64,000 nt of DNA from Triops longicaudatus (lineage: Eukaryota; Arthropoda; Branchiopoda; Notostraca; Triopsidae): the NCBI GenBank assembly GCA_022885665.1, contig JAGQDJ010000024.1, positions 310,001-374,000 on the forward strand, written 5' to 3'. A model generated the notes under the pieces. The model was given only the letters and a program-made list of their open reading frames with translations. It was not told the origin of the DNA and ran no database searches. Position numbers and translations under genes: made by a program. Of the stretch, positions 23,701 to 38,700 are shown one piece after another; position 1 is the first letter of the stretch, and every line of letters begins with the position of its first letter.

Positions 23701-26700
23701 GGAACACAATTGCCGTCAATTTTAATTGAATTTCGTAGTATCTACACGTTCTTTGACCCAGTAATATGAATCTTGGGAGGACTGAAGTGTAGTCAAAGGA
23801 GGAAAAACTACGAGTCTGAACTCCAAAGGCTGTGAATGGGAGACCAACCCTGAACTCCTTGTGTCGCTCATTACTTCTATCGGGGAAAGGCGATACAGAC
23901 GAAACGTCAACGATCTATAACAATAGCATGTAGTAGGAGAACGTTACGATAAGCAACTGGGGGATGAGGACGTAAAAGAAGGCCACTTTCCCTTTAGTCA
24001 ATATTCAGCCCTTGAGCGCAACCAAGTTTTCCACGTCTTATCCTTTTTCTTTCAAATATTCCCCGGGACTGATATAATTGGAAATTGAACCGGTTTATTG
24101 CCGACACTCATTTTGTCGTAGGACAAGAATTCAACCATTTCTCGTTAAAAGTCCTTTTGTAGCCGTTTCCATTGGGTGAAACAAATGTGGCACTGTCAAC
24201 GGAAGGTGAGTGGGGACTGGGTTACCGAGTCGCCATTTGCATAAACGGATTTCCCTCCACCCTTGTGTTGCTCAATGCCGCTTCATAAGGTGTGTAGTAC
24301 ATAATACGAAACGTCACCTAACGCGAGATCCATCCAACCAATAACACATCCGTGCTGCCGCTACTAGTTGTGATGGACAATGCCGGCGCCGGCCACTTTA
24401 GGCTAAAAGAAGAATAGAGAAAAGCGAACCACCTTCCACGCCTCTTACTAGTTTCGATCACAAAATCCTTTCAGTCATAAAGTAGAGAGGAAAGAGATAT
24501 ATGTATGCCCCAACACGTCCGGTTTACCATCTTGGCAACCCCTCTTTTACCCCACCCCTTACGGATGGTCTTGGTCTAGTCCAGTTAGTTGACTTTCGTC
24601 GTTCTAAGAAAAAAAAAAATAATAATAATAAAATAAAAATAATAATAATAAAAAATAATAAAAATAAATGAATCAATTAGTTTCAATAAAAGTAAGTAAA
24701 AATTAACAATAAAAAAGAAAAAGCAAGCCCATTTATAAGTAAGCAGCCCTGACGAGACTATGAGAAGTTCATACAGTTCTACGATGGCGCAACGCGAAAA
24801 AATGGGGCACCGGAAGCATTTGCTCTTCGCCTGCCCCGTACTTTTCATTATTGCGCAGTTGCGTTGTAGGTAACATTGCGTCTTTTTCCTTCGCTCATTG
24901 CTGTCCTGTAGAAATCCTGTATTGAATCCTGAAGTGGATTCCGCTTGATCGAACCACAACTTTGTTCTGTCCAAAGTACATTGAGCAAAATGACACTCGA
25001 TTTGATTATTCGCGTAGGTGGAATTGAAATCAACAACTTAACCGGATAGAGTACAGTGATCTGGACTTCGCTTAATTGAAGCAAACCCCCTAAAAGGGAC
25101 GGTTATGTATTCTTGTTCTCCATGTGTTCCGCCTTAATGTAAAATCTGACTGAAAATTTTTCTTTATTCTAAAGTTAACATTTCTGTCTACAGTAAATTT
25201 CGATTAATTGAGACCAATACCGGAGTCGGGCACTATCTGAATTAATTGACTTGCGCTGGCTATGTCAACATATTCCAGTAATTCATGGTTTGCACCGAGG
25301 GTACCTTTTTATTTTATAATAGGAAAATTCTCAAATTGTGAGAAAACTGCATACGTAAACAAACAAGGGTGAGCCAAATGTAGTAGAAGAAATATTTCCA
25401 TCGGTTGCGGATAATCGGTTCTGGAGACATTTTAGCCAAGCGAGGTACACAGGCATATGTTTGCAGTCTTTGACACATATTCAGTGGTAGCGGTCCAAGG
25501 ATTTAAATGTTATCCCGATTAAGCAGAATCCTGACTATATTGGGTTATCAGCGACTGTTTTGTCTTAAATCCTCGTCATCGCCTGAACTAGTGATAAAAG
25601 AAAATCCTTGTCCAACTTTTTTTCACGGATTTGATAAATTAAATCCGTAGCGGCAACCTTGGCGCCTGTGAAAAAGTGACAAGAAGTCGGGAAATACCGG
25701 AGCAATACAAAGGCGTACGCCCTTATAGGGTCAATTCTAGATAACTGTTTCGGTTAGGTGGGGGTAATGTATAAGGAAGGGCGGGGAAAAAAAAGGAGAA
25801 ACTCATGGGGGTCTTGGCAGGTTACACCCCAACCGAGGTTTGCCTGTTTAGCATTGTAGTTATGTGGTACTAGTCTACTAGATTTACCACTTCTTGCCAG
25901 AGAAAGGCAAGAAAAGCCGGTCTACCCCCCCTTCTATCTCTCCCAAAGAGCCAGCGAGGAGAGAGGAGTGAACCTCTCTCCCCGAGCATCTCTGGTGAGC
26001 TTGTGGCCTAAAGACGAGGAGGTTGGAGGTGGTGGCAGTGTGAGCAGTGTGATCGAACTGGTATGTTGTCTTGGTGGTTGGTGTTTTGTGCCCATACCGG
26101 GAGAAAAGCAGGTTGAGAGAGCATATACACAGCAGCTCGAGCGTTGTCGTTCACTGCTCAGGTATATCTAAAAGGCCAGGTAAAGCGGTGGTACATACAG
26201 CAGTCTGCCTTCGGCAGTCGTGTAGTGGCGGTAGAACGGTTCTCGTGAAAAACTGTCTCGAAAAATTGCCCCTTCTTTCGCCTTGCGAGTTTTTGAGTCG
26301 TTTTTAAAACTACTTGAAAAGCGTATTGGTATCCGTTTTTTTTTTAACGAAGGGGGGAGATTTTTTTCCGGTGATGTGTTATTAAGTTTGGATGGGTGAA
26401 TTGTGTTAAGTGAACAGGCCCCAGTGGAATCGATTTTTCAGAACCTACGCAACTAATCCTGAGCTTTGATTACAGGTGTGAAACCTGATTCTACCCCCAA
26501 AAGCTCCCCTGATTTGAAAATGTATCGTGCCATGGCGAAGAATGCCCTTTGAAATCCCCTCCTTCTATTGTATGATATCTTTTTAAAGAGTTGTGGCAAG
26601 TTGGTTTTTTAAAGTGGGTGGAAATTCGGCAACGCAATCAGAAATCAAAAGCACAAAAAAGTAGTCATGACGACCCAATCGTACTACAAAGATCGGTTGG

Positions 26701-29700
26701 GCTTTGATCCCAATGATCCTAAGGAAAACACCGGCTTGGATCCGACATTGCACGGCTATGAAGAAAACTTAAGCAAATTCAAAGGTTGGTGGGATTTATT
26801 TTTCACCCAACAAGGTTAGCCCTAATATATCATCCAAAACAATTTTATTCTCACAACTCTTAATTTTCTACTACTGGATATTATTTTTTGTCTTAAACTA
26901 ATTTTCAACAGTTTCCGTGACTCAGTTTCAGAATTGACACACAATTTACTCAATCCATTCCAAGATTTTTTACTGGAAAAGAAGGTGGCTGGGAAATTTC
27001 CGCTTCTATTGTGCTGCTTTATACCAGACTTGACAATGTGGTGTTGTAACTACGAGTTGCGGAATCAGAGACGATGGCATAATTTGCATCTGCCCACGCT
27101 CGGTTGTCTTGTAACTATCATGGATATTTTTACCTTTTTTTTTAGCTTTGGCGAAGAGCTCCAAAAATGACTCAGAATTATTGGTTCGTTAACCTTTATT
27201 TCCAAAGAGGGGTACAGGGAAAAAAGAATAGTATATGTATGTATACATATACACGGTATGGGTGTACTTCTGGTCCTGTTAGCGGCCCAGGGTAATCCTG
27301 CCACAGGTGAATTTGTTAAGTCCAAAGGAATGTAGCGGCGTGTGTGGGGATTTTCGGTAGAAACCAGGGGGAGGAAGAAAGGGGTGGAGGGAGTCGAGCG
27401 GGTGCTGGAGAGTTGAACAAGGCAAAACTCGTGACCAGCGCACAGAAAGTAAGAGAAAGACAGACACATACCTATACACTTGTTGTGCAGTCCATCGTCT
27501 GTCCTCCTCCTCCACATGGATTCACGAACAGAACGGAAGTACAACACTTGAAGGCCAATTTGCGTGAGCGCAAGATTGCCCTGGGCGAAGCACTAATGTT
27601 TTGTCAGACTGCTCACTTTTCCACGGATTCTTGAAACGCAGAGAACATAAACCAATGTAGCATTGTCCGAACTTTCACCTTCAATATATTTTATCGCATT
27701 TTTCCAGAAGCTTATACTGCTTGACTTGTTTTATTTGACGTCGTCGTGAGCGAAGTTAAAATGCTCATTTGCGCGAAATTGACGGTGAAATACGCAATGA
27801 AAAAGGACTAATTGCCTATAGTGTACCCCCGCTGAGCCTACGTTAGATATATTACACTGTTGATGTGTAATCTTTTCATCTCTATGGAAAAGTACGGGAA
27901 ATAGAGAAGGAGCTTATCTCGTGGCATTTGGAAGATAAGATATCATAAATCCTGAAAAATAGTACATGATTTATTGTAAATTTGCTTTGTGGAATTCAAG
28001 GTGAAGAGCGTTGGGTTGATTAGCAGCATAAGGCGCGTAGTGTTGTGTTTGGTGAGGAATTTGTTGTGTTTTTTTGTGATGAGGCACGATTGCATATGAT
28101 AAGATGACAAGGAGTGGGCGTGAAGATGCGGCTAGTGGGAGATTGCATCCACTAAATATATATTCCTTAATTACACTTGGCCTGTCATAACACGCCGCTC
28201 AGTTTAAAGGGTACAATATCCTGAAACCTACGCTACATTTCATATTTTTCGCCTCCTGTCTTTCACGCAACCTGTTTTACTTTAATATGAAACTATCGCT
28301 GTTGACTTATCCCAATCTTTGTGCATGAAGCTGGTTTGTATAACTTTTCTCTATGAATTTTTTATTATTTGTCAACTCTTAATTACTGATATCGTGGACA
28401 GCACTGGTGTGATATGTACATCACGTGACAGCGAAAGGTGTTTTTTTCTTATTCTTCATTGCAAACTGTTGAAAATCAGTGGTTAGGAAAGTGCGTAATC
28501 ATTAGGTCAATCGCAATAAATATGAAGGACGTGGTTTCAATAGTTTTCATTTTTTAGATATTATAATTATTTATTATTTATATTAATTTTTTATATTTTT
28601 ATTCATTATTAGTATTTTGTTTATTTACTATTAAGACCGACAGAGCATTACTTTAGTCACGCTGAGTGCATTTTGACTGCGACACCGGGTTTTCTTTTCT
28701 TAACTGTTGTAGTACTCCTATGATTCAGTATGTCATGTTTTAGTGGATTCGAATTGGAAGACGTTTTTTGCACTCAGTACAAGAAACTTAATTCTTAATA
28801 TTAATGCTCAAGCAGATAAAACGCCATAAGACTACGTGTCCATTGATACCTGAAAAAAAGCGCAGTTTTCGAGTAGTTAGTTTATGCAGCTAGCGCTAAT
28901 TGAAGTCCTTGTGTGGAAACGCAGCCTTACTGTAGTAACACAGTCGTAACTAAGGCTGCAACGTAACTTTGTCTAAATTTGAATAGTTCTTGTTGAAGCA
29001 AAGGACACGTACGACTGTTTTTTTCAACTGTTATTCTTGACCTCTGAGTACGTTTTGAAAACGAGAAAGGATTGTCTCCCATACTTGTATTCGACTCTTT
29101 TGCTGTCACGAAGAAATTGTATACGTCATCCTGGGAAGTCGCGAGTTTTCTTCTTTTTATGACTGTTTCACTGAATTAGTCATGCCAATTGACACCTAGC
29201 ATTAAATTGTTTCTTTTTTTCCCTTCCCGGCTTGTACAGATGAACGAGACGCTATCCAGAAGAAAACCTTCACCAAATGGGTCAACAAACATCTAAAAAA
29301 GGTAAGCATCTTACTCGCGGAATGTAATGATTTCCCAGAACTCCCACAGAGAAAGCTCATTGTTCAGAAGGGGAAGACAAATGGAAAACTGCGTTTTAAT
29401 TTTTAGCTACCCTAAAACCAGGGAAACCAAGCACATTTGACTAGAGTCTAGAATGTTAAGCAAACGTGTGTGCGCCATTTCCCATAATGTTAACTTGTTA
29501 CGTGACCTTTTCTTTGAAGGGAGTCAAGTACCGTATCCTTTAGCTTATTCTTCTTGTTTGAGAGAATGACACGCATTTCATAACCCCCAAATTGCCACTT
29601 GAGAGAGAAGACGGATCTGTGCTTTGTAATGCTACATATTCAAATCGTATATTCCCGAGCTGTCATAATCAGTACGAAGGGAATTTTTGACGACGGGCCA

Positions 29701-32700
29701 TTCAAATGTTTTGGTTTCAGAGCCAGACTGGGTTTATGGCTCCCAATGAATAATGAATCACCAGATCGAATAGAAAGTCATTGGCCCGAATGACAGCACT
29801 CAACTGTCAGCGTCTTGGCTATTACACCGTAATTAGCAACGCGCGGTTTCTTGTGCGCCATAATAGCATGATACACACCGTATGCGCCGTAATAATACAC
29901 CTATAAAGTGACCTTGTCGTTCAGGCTCCGATAGCGTGATGTCTTCTTTCGCGTTAGCTTTAATTGCCTACTTCCTTAGTAAAACTTCATACTAAAAAAC
30001 ATTATCATGAAAGAATATACATAGAAAACAGGTTGTCCAGATATAACTGAATCATTGTAAGGTTCTAAGGGTGACTCGTATGGTGATAGCCGACCCCAAG
30101 TCTCAGGCTGTTAAATTTCTTGGGTCTGTTCTAAAAAAATAAAATAAACGACCAGAAAGCCTGTAGTCTACGCGTAGTATGGCTTTAGGTGCATTAGGTA
30201 AATTATTACTGAAAATCGTGAACTTTATTTCATATACCTTTCATTTCCCCTTTAACCCCATTAGTTAATATTTAATTGTTCTAGAGGAAAATTCTTTTCT
30301 GAGAGGAGAGAAGTTTGTGTGCTTCTGAACATAACTTAACATTTCACCACGAATGACTTAAGTTTCAGTTAGACTCGTTGTGCACTATTCTTCAAATGAT
30401 AAAGACCCGCGCACATGATGTTATTTTGTGTACGTAGTACATTTGTGAACATCTCTGTGCAATTCTCGCTCATATAATTCAGATAGCCATGGTGTCGTGA
30501 GGAATAGTGTATGTTTACAAGTAGTAAAAAGAAGTTCACGCGATTGCACGTACAATAGTCTCTGCATGCTATGATACGATATTTAAAGATTGCTTGCGAA
30601 ATGCATTTTCTTTTGTGAATTATTCTTGCCAGATTTGGAAACTTATTTGCAGAGTGATTAAACCGTAGAATTATAAATTAAACATCGTTGAAGTAATGGA
30701 GACGGTTATTTACTGAACTACGAAATGGTGTGGGTAGTACACTACGCTTTATAAAGTACTTGAATAACTATTGTAAACTTTTTGCGAAGCTTCGGAACGA
30801 AGTGAATTAGGGTACGCGTGGATGTAGGACGACAACCACGATGCAACGTGTGCAGTGTCCGGTTATATGGATATTTGTGTAAAGTTTCGGCGTCCATTAC
30901 GAAACTGTTTCGTAAACAGAAGGCGGAAAACCAAGTTTACTTGTACTTACTCGTTAGTGGCAAGGACTTATTAGGAAGTTTAGCGAAGACCGAATTAGGA
31001 AGTTTCTCATGGCTAGTATATGACGAAGAAATGCAATCAGGTTTCATCATCTTGGCCCCATACGTTGCCAAATATCTCACTGAAACGGTGTTGAGCTTCT
31101 TAATGACCGTAAAAAGCCGTAGTAGTTAACATGAACCAAACTAAATGGCTAAAAAATACTCTTAAAATTTTTAAATTTTCTGTAAAAAAGGGAATATTTG
31201 CTCTTCTTGCTACTCAAGAAGGCCTTCGTTCTTTCTTTGTTTCTATTTTATTTTTATGATTTTATTATTTTGTGTTCTTTAAAAAACTGCCCGAGAATGT
31301 TTAGTAGCCTTGTATGGCAGCAGTGTGTCCGCTTGACGAATTTGGAATTGGCTTTTTGAGTCCGAGGTTGCAAGGTACGCGCTTTGTAGGGGAAGATTGC
31401 AACTTTTTCCGAGAACACCGCATGTTAAGACTGCACTTTTATTGTTTTGGACCAAGCTTGACCATAACTGTAAGCCTTTTTTGTGCCAAGTTTTCCCTCC
31501 TTTTTTTTACCAGAGGGTTTGAAAGCGCATTCTTTTTTTTCTGTCTTGAGAAAATATGGAAATTCGGTGTTTTTTATGTCCCGGGCAAAAACCGAACCGG
31601 CTCGTACTTTCACTATAGTAGATCCAAATTTGGAAAAATAGTTAATGCATTCAGCTCCCATACTAAGCCACACAAGTAGTCCTTCACATGTTGTTTGGAG
31701 GCTTGAGGATAAGCTTTAGGAAATTGTCCCTGATACTTGTCAATGGTTAGAAAAATAAGGAGTGCGAAAGAGAAAGTTTGCGCCAAATGGACGCAGCGTA
31801 CCGTCCGGGAACAACAGGCGAGCTTCGCTAATTCGTTTACCAGTGTAGGATCTTTAACTACACCAGCTAACTAACGGTGTAACGTATCATCTCCTGTTGA
31901 CCTGAAGGTATAGTTCGCTATCTCCGATCTTACTGCCTCGTACCGGTCCGCTTTGCGAAACACCGTTGCCATTTGAGAATAAAGATGAGGCTTCGCCTTT
32001 ATTTATGTAGTCGTCACCAAACTAATTAGCGATCCCTAGTTCATGCTGGGAGAAGAGAAAGCTCCTGCCGTCTTGATTCATCCTTTTGCTTGAAGGTAGT
32101 ACAATTAAATTGTATTTCCCCAGGAAACGGAAGATTTGCATACAAGCAGTGTGAGAACGTAGTTACCGAGAGGTTGGGGCTTTAATGGACATGTAGCTTT
32201 TTTGTATCTTATTCTCGCGGCAAAACTCATCTAACGGAATAGAATTGCCATCTCGTTACTTTTTTTATTTATTATTATTTTTTAATTATTATTATTATTA
32301 TTATTATTTTGTGGCTGTCGCAATAATAGTTATAAGCGTTCTTCTTAGGAAGGATGTTTCAGAAGTTGATTTTCATCGACGTTCAAGGCCAAGGACGTTT
32401 GTAACGCGTGGAGTTGCTAGGTGATGCACGTGGAAGGTGGATGTTGTTGCCGCAGGAGCATTTCAAGATGCCTTCACAATTGCTCTGCATTTATGGTGTT
32501 TTTTTTAGGCGCGTGTCTGCAGAAAAGCTGGCTGTGGCACTTCTGTGTCTCAAATTAAGCGTTGAAATAGCTTTGATAATTGAATATTTCACTGCCTAGA
32601 TAACGGGCATTATTCCCGGAGGTCTTAGTTGGTTGATTGTCAGTGGTGTAAAAAAAAAAAACTGGTCCATTTAAGATCAAGTACTTTTCATTTTTTGTTG

Positions 32701-35700
32701 CATTTTTCTAAAGACCGTAACGGGGCTAGTTATCTCCTCATACGTTTGCTAAAGCAGCTTTTCACTCACTGCAGCATATAGCCAAAGATGGTCTTGGCAA
32801 TTTGTTTGCAAAAGGGGGTTTGACTTTTACATGACATCGAATAGGAGAAGAAAGTTGTCTAGTGGTTTAGCGCATGGAGAGCGATTTAGTGCATCTTAAC
32901 GTGACACGGGACTTGAGTCACGTGAATGGCTTGGGATACCTTTTTTATGGGTTAAAGCTGGGCTGTGACTTTCACAAGTCACCTTTTCTTTTGAAAACTG
33001 TCGAGATCTCCGTCCGTTTATTTGCCTTATGTCAAAAAAAAAGAGTTTACTCTGGCGATAAGCATCGCGTGCCTGTACTTGGCTTGAGTTGCGTAAAGGC
33101 AATATTGCGAATTCAAGCTAATCTCATGCAAATTTATTGGTTCCACAGTTAACCAACCGTATCAGTCACATTAGGCGCGATCTGCCATTACTGTTTAAGT
33201 CGCTGATAATTCAACTACTCGTTTTTTTAAATATAAATAACTCAACAATTTTATTCAGTAATGATACATGAATACTCACCAAATCAGTTTTAATTGTTCT
33301 AAATAATTAATCTTATTATTTTTGTTTAGTTAATAATCTTTATCCGTTAAGATTGGTTTTATTTATGAGACATTAATCGGTCTATTTATTAATTTCCGCG
33401 TGTATCTGTGCTTGAATACCACTTTTGAAAACCAGCTTTAAACCCTAGTTATTAAAAATTCGCATGGGTAAACTTTATTTTATTATTTGTATTAATTTAT
33501 GCATCTTATTAGTGTATTGCAATTTTTATTTAACCGACATTTATTCTATTTGTTGCATTTTTCTGCCTTTTATTTTGTTTGACAGAAAAGCTGTGTTCAT
33601 TTTGACCATTAAAGAAAGAACATCATGTGTTCGTACCTGGAAATTATCGCGTTCTTTCAAGATTGACGTGTTTTAACTGCCTACACAATTACCAGCGACC
33701 ACTTGTCGAGGCTCCTTTTGTGTTTATTTGCGTAACGACGTTCGAACAGAGCAAGTATAGCGACATATATGGTCAAGGTACTGGGGTCCTTCAGCCCCTA
33801 TTTTGGTCCTTTTACACTCCCAAGTTTTTGTGTGAAATCAAAACGGGAGTTTAGTGACTCGTGCGTTTTTGCGTTCTTTAAAAGCCTGTTGTAGGCCTAG
33901 GTAAATTAGCCTGAGTTAGGGATTGGTTTTGTGGCTTCTGTCAGTGACGGTCTTCTCGCGTGAAAACATATTTCGGGAGATGATATCATAAGAGGCCGTG
34001 TGGGATGTAGAGTAGCTCATTTGCATGAACCGAACACATGCATCTAATTCTTTGATTGCGTCCCAAAGGAGACGTAAATGGGAAGACGCCCATGAAAAGC
34101 TTTTAAAAATGAAGCGTTGGCCATCTTGGGACTTTCAGTACTGACAACAACAACCTGTACTGTGCTATACACGTATACCCATGTGTTACCTTAAAAAGCA
34201 AAATAAATTAACGAGACGTCATTCTTTCGTGTTTTTTTTTTTCAAACCGCTTTACTTTATGTGTTGTCAACTTTTAAATGAATGGCTTATGAGAATACGG
34301 TATAGATCTATTAAAAGGCCGTATTGAATAGCTTATTGTTGTGTTAAGTTCAGATGGGTTAAGTTATAGGTCAAGCACGCGGCATGTGTAAGGATGTACA
34401 GTATAGGATCGTGACATCGCCGTAGCGTAGCAAAGGGAGATCTTTCACGGTTTAAGAAGAGAACGGGATAAGAGCAAGAGAGAGTGAAAGAAAGAGGCAG
34501 AAAAGCAGAGGAAAAGAAGTTCCCAGTGAATTTGATCAAGAAATGTGGAATTCTTAGCCATTTAGGCCACTAGAGGGAAAACGCGAGCTAACGGTTTTTC
34601 AAGACTGGGCTGTCTAAGAGACGGTTGACTTTAATCTCTGACATAAGGGTGGAGGGAGATAGCAGAATTGTGTAGAGGCTTGTAGGGTTACGTCCCCAAG
34701 TAGAGCTTTGGAGCACGAAAGCAGCCACACCTGTTGAAACGTGCCTACATACTCGGACGCCCCTTAGAGGCGCCCTGCCATATGCGCGAGTTTTGATCCA
34801 TTTGGGCGTGAGGTTGATGGAAGAACGTGGCAACAATTAAGAAGTGATGTGCGGGGACTCGCAAGGTATCGATTGATATGTTGATCCAGGGGGTAAGGTC
34901 CTTAATTGGGAAGTTATCAAAGCTTGAATAGTGGCAAGGTTGTGGCCACGTTAAGATGTTGAGTCATGACGGCGAAGGAGCAATGGCTTTCGTTTGGTCG
35001 GGGATGATTCACAAAGAGGTGTCTGCCTGTCTGTCCGCGGGGAAACAATTGGTACTTTGCAAAAGGCAGGTGAGGTTCCTTGTCTTCAGTATGGGAAACT
35101 GGACTGATGTTTTTATACATTGCGATAGGCTGCGTTAGGCAGACAAGCAGAAAAGGTGAGGCGGGACGGAGGGTTTGTGGGGAGAATATCACCTTGTGTC
35201 TAAAGTGATTTGCTCAGTAAGTGCCCTTACGAGGCAACTTTTGTGCCCTTCGTCAAGTTGCCGATTTATGCAGCAGTCGAGTGATTTACAGGTTATGGAT
35301 GGCTAGATGATAAATTGCTTGCCAAAATCTATAAATCGGGCAAGGGCGGTGACTTGGGAACAACGTGGAGATTTTGCTCGCTAACTTGCCATCTTGCGGC
35401 AAAACATGCATAAGTAAAAGCTGGAGGATCATTTGTCATCTTCCTTGAGGGAAACGGCAATTGAAAACAACTTAGACGTGGGAGGATAGTAGGCACATCA
35501 TCAAGATTATTACGCGTAATAAAGGCAGGCGGGATGGAGACTGATTGATAAGTTTTACTTCTTTCCTTCGCTCAACGAATGAAACGAGAATGTGTTCGCC
35601 GTGGGGGGTAGTTACTGCACCGTGTTACGTTTTTCAACCCTCGTCTTTTGTTTATTGTACAGTACGTGGCGGCGAATATAATCTAAGGCGCGCATTTAAG

Positions 35701-38700
35701 GCTGTATAAGTATAGTCATTTCCTTTAGACAGTTGAGAATATTTGAGCCTTCGGGAAGAATTGTTTATACATTCAAATACAATTTGTTTGAAACATTCTC
35801 CAAGGAATTTGTTCTTGCCTTGAAGCCTAAGTCAGCGTAGTTTCAATTTGGGCAGCAGAATTGTTAGTTGTTTTCACTATTTTTTGCCATTGTATCGGGA
35901 TGTCGCCCTACCATAGGGAATTAAACGGTATTCGTGTACTTAAAATCAGAAAATCCGGTGCATAAACCACGAACTTTCTGCAACCCTTTATAAGAATTTT
36001 AAGAATGAACCACACGTGCATTTTGATCCCACCGTGCGATCGTACAGCTTAGGTCGCATCGAGAAAATCGCCCGGATACATTCCGCACGTTCTTTCGTTA
36101 TCAAAAGTGCAAACTGGCAAGTTCACGGCATTATTGCGATCATTTCTGAAATATGATGAAGTACTGGACTGTATTGCTCACGTGGCATGTGAAAAGCTTG
36201 ATTAGATCACGTAGGGTACTACTGTCAAATAAATATAATAAAAATACCTGAGTAGAAGTAAACATAACTAAAAAAAAAAAAAGAAGTGAAGAATGGTAGG
36301 AAATGCGTTTGAGTAGTGCCTGCATTCTCAGGCCCTAGCACATATTACATAGGATAGAGCAAAAATAAAATCTATCAATTTTCGGCAGTTTTTATATGCA
36401 ATATGTGCCCACATAATTTTTCCTGATTTTTGTCTTTCGACAGTGGGGAGTAGTATGTGTATTAATGATACCTGTGTACCTAATTTTCCAATATTTTTCT
36501 CAAACGAAAGGTTCTCCTTTTTAATCTTGGATTTTGCGTCTTTCTTATGTAGTTGTAATTTATTTATATTTTGGCAAAAAAAAGCTTGTAGTGATTCATA
36601 GAACGTGAGAAATAGTTTCTGCAATTATTCTTGCAGTCTTGTAAGTTTCCCAGAAACGGAAGCAAGGAAACCTGTCTGGAGTATTAGATTAATGTTTCTC
36701 AATTCAAGCTTTACTCGATAAAGGATTTTAGTTTTTCTAAAGCGCTAAAGCATGTCACATGGCACAAAAAAGGACACAGTACTGGATTGCAGGTTTGGTC
36801 AAAGAAGCTGGCACTGATGCTAATTCAGAGTCATGTCTCGTTTTGGGTTGCTGAAAAAAAAAAGCGTATCATGCATCGACTACAAAGGTTTATGGACTGT
36901 TTTGATAATAGCCTCCGTGTTTGCAAAACACGCTGGTGGGTGCAGTGTTGGCTCGAGATGCTTTCGATGCTAAGGAGAAGGATACAGTAATGCATTTGGT
37001 CATGCTGTATCAGTGCGTTATGATGAAATTCATAGCGTATGCTAAGTTGATGTGATCGATCTTCATTGTACCGTGGGGCACAAGGCAGCGCTTGTGTCAT
37101 GAGAAAAGAGAAGAACATTTACTAGCTTATGCATATGCTTGGGTTTTTAAACACCTTCGGGTCAAGTTCTACGCTTGTAGCCGCAATACAAGTAGTTTGG
37201 CGTGGATACAAGTTTGAGGCGTCTTCAGGTCCTTGCTCAGCTTCTCCAATGTCGGGCAGGCATTTAAAGCGCAATTTTGGTAGGATAGAAACGTAGCCAA
37301 TTAACAGTTTTCAGGGAACTGCTCTGTGTTATCTTCTGGTTGTCCTAATATGTACATGTTATGTGCGACTATGGTCCGTGGAAGTGTATTCATTTTGCCA
37401 CCAGGAGAGTGGAAAATGAGGTGAAGGGAGGGTCGGGAAAAATAGGTTTTAACAGAACAGGGCGTCGTCTAGTTTTCAGGATTGTAACGCAAGTGCGCAA
37501 GAAAAGGTGTAGAGCCGACGTTACCATCAATGACATATAGGCTACAAGCACATATTTTCTTTTGCATCTTTAAGGGGAGGAGACAGTAAGCTCAGGTTCT
37601 CGCCTTGGTTTTTGCTGTTGGTAAGGCTTTCATTCCCACTAACGAAAAGATCCGTAGAAAGGCGAGGCTTAGTTATTATGTCATTACGTTTTAACAAGAA
37701 TTCCTTTTTCCTGGGAAAACGAAATTATACCATTCTTGTTTAGCGTCTTTTTAGTAGTTTCATGGCTTAATTGACCAGGTTGTCAGGAGATATTTGAGAA
37801 AGTCTTGGGATCGTGTCGACTGCTGCATTGCGGAAGATGACTAGACGGGATAAGACGTCACGCTGACGTCCCTAATAATTATCATTTAGGGGGTTGACTA
37901 TTAGTGACAGATAAAAGGTTCCGTCAAGTCAACTTCACTAATTGCTTTTGTAACGAGACATCTTCTTTAGGATTGGATTTCTTATTAATATTTGGTGCCT
38001 TTTTCTTTTGTTCGCTGCAGGCTGGCCGACGTATAGATGACTTGTTCGAAGACTTGCGCGATGGACACAACTTGGTATCCTTGCTTGAAGTACTGGCAGG
38101 AGAACGCTTGGTAAGTTTTCCTATATGTAAGAATGTGCGTATAACAATACCCTCGTCCATGAGGATTTCGTGCCCGTGATTTTGATTTTACGAATTAGAT
38201 TTTTTTAAAAAAATAAAAATAGGATGGATTTCTCTGCAGTGCAGTATTTGACACTTAAGCGTCATAGGCATTCAGCGAGTCATAACGAATAGGCCATATT
38301 AAATATGTGTAACTTAATAAATGCTTGTAACTTTCATATAACGTAAAACTTCGCTGTCACGAACGCTGTTTATAGTGAATTATTAGCTATTCTGAACCAG
38401 GTCACAAATCCCGTCGAAACCCCAAATTTTTCGTTTTTATTTATGTGTCTTTATGTGGTGGATGTTATACTTTCGGAGATAATGTTGCACCATTTGTCGT
38501 AGTATGCGAGTTCTGTTTTTGGAAATTTGAAAGTCGAGTTAGAAATTATGGTATTAAATTTATTTGAGTATACAAAAATGAAATAGTGAGGCTTATGAGT
38601 CATTTTAGTGCAGTTCGTAAACCTTTATGATCAAGTTAGGCGCGGATCATTTGAATCTAACATATTCTAGATATAGCGCTATAAAATGTTCTTAATAAAG

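Larger units (their letters stand above)
17780..26666. other. Intron after first exon 1 and region upstream of first exon 2, no coding sequence seen
   Basis: Nearly 9 kb without a supportable exon. It holds T tracts (16 T at 22426-22441, 27 T at 22566-22592), an AAT-rich run at 24608-24670 and, from about 25930 to 26310, a GC-richer stretch that may be the promoter and 5' UTR of the second first exon. Open frames are short and featureless. Confidence 0.55.

Noticed and set aside
24585..24974. Minus-strand frame of 129 codons rich in Phe, Ile and Tyr
   Set aside because: Half of it is the AAT microsatellite read backwards; not a gene.
27065..27634. Open frames of 160 and 96 codons on opposite strands
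   Set aside because: They share one purine-rich stretch in a spectraplakin intron, have low-complexity composition and no domain or splice support.
30818..31679. Plus-strand frames of 103 and 121 codons in the large CH1 intron
   Set aside because: Checked as extra first exons or nested genes; no signal peptide, domain or donor in the phase needed for 38021.
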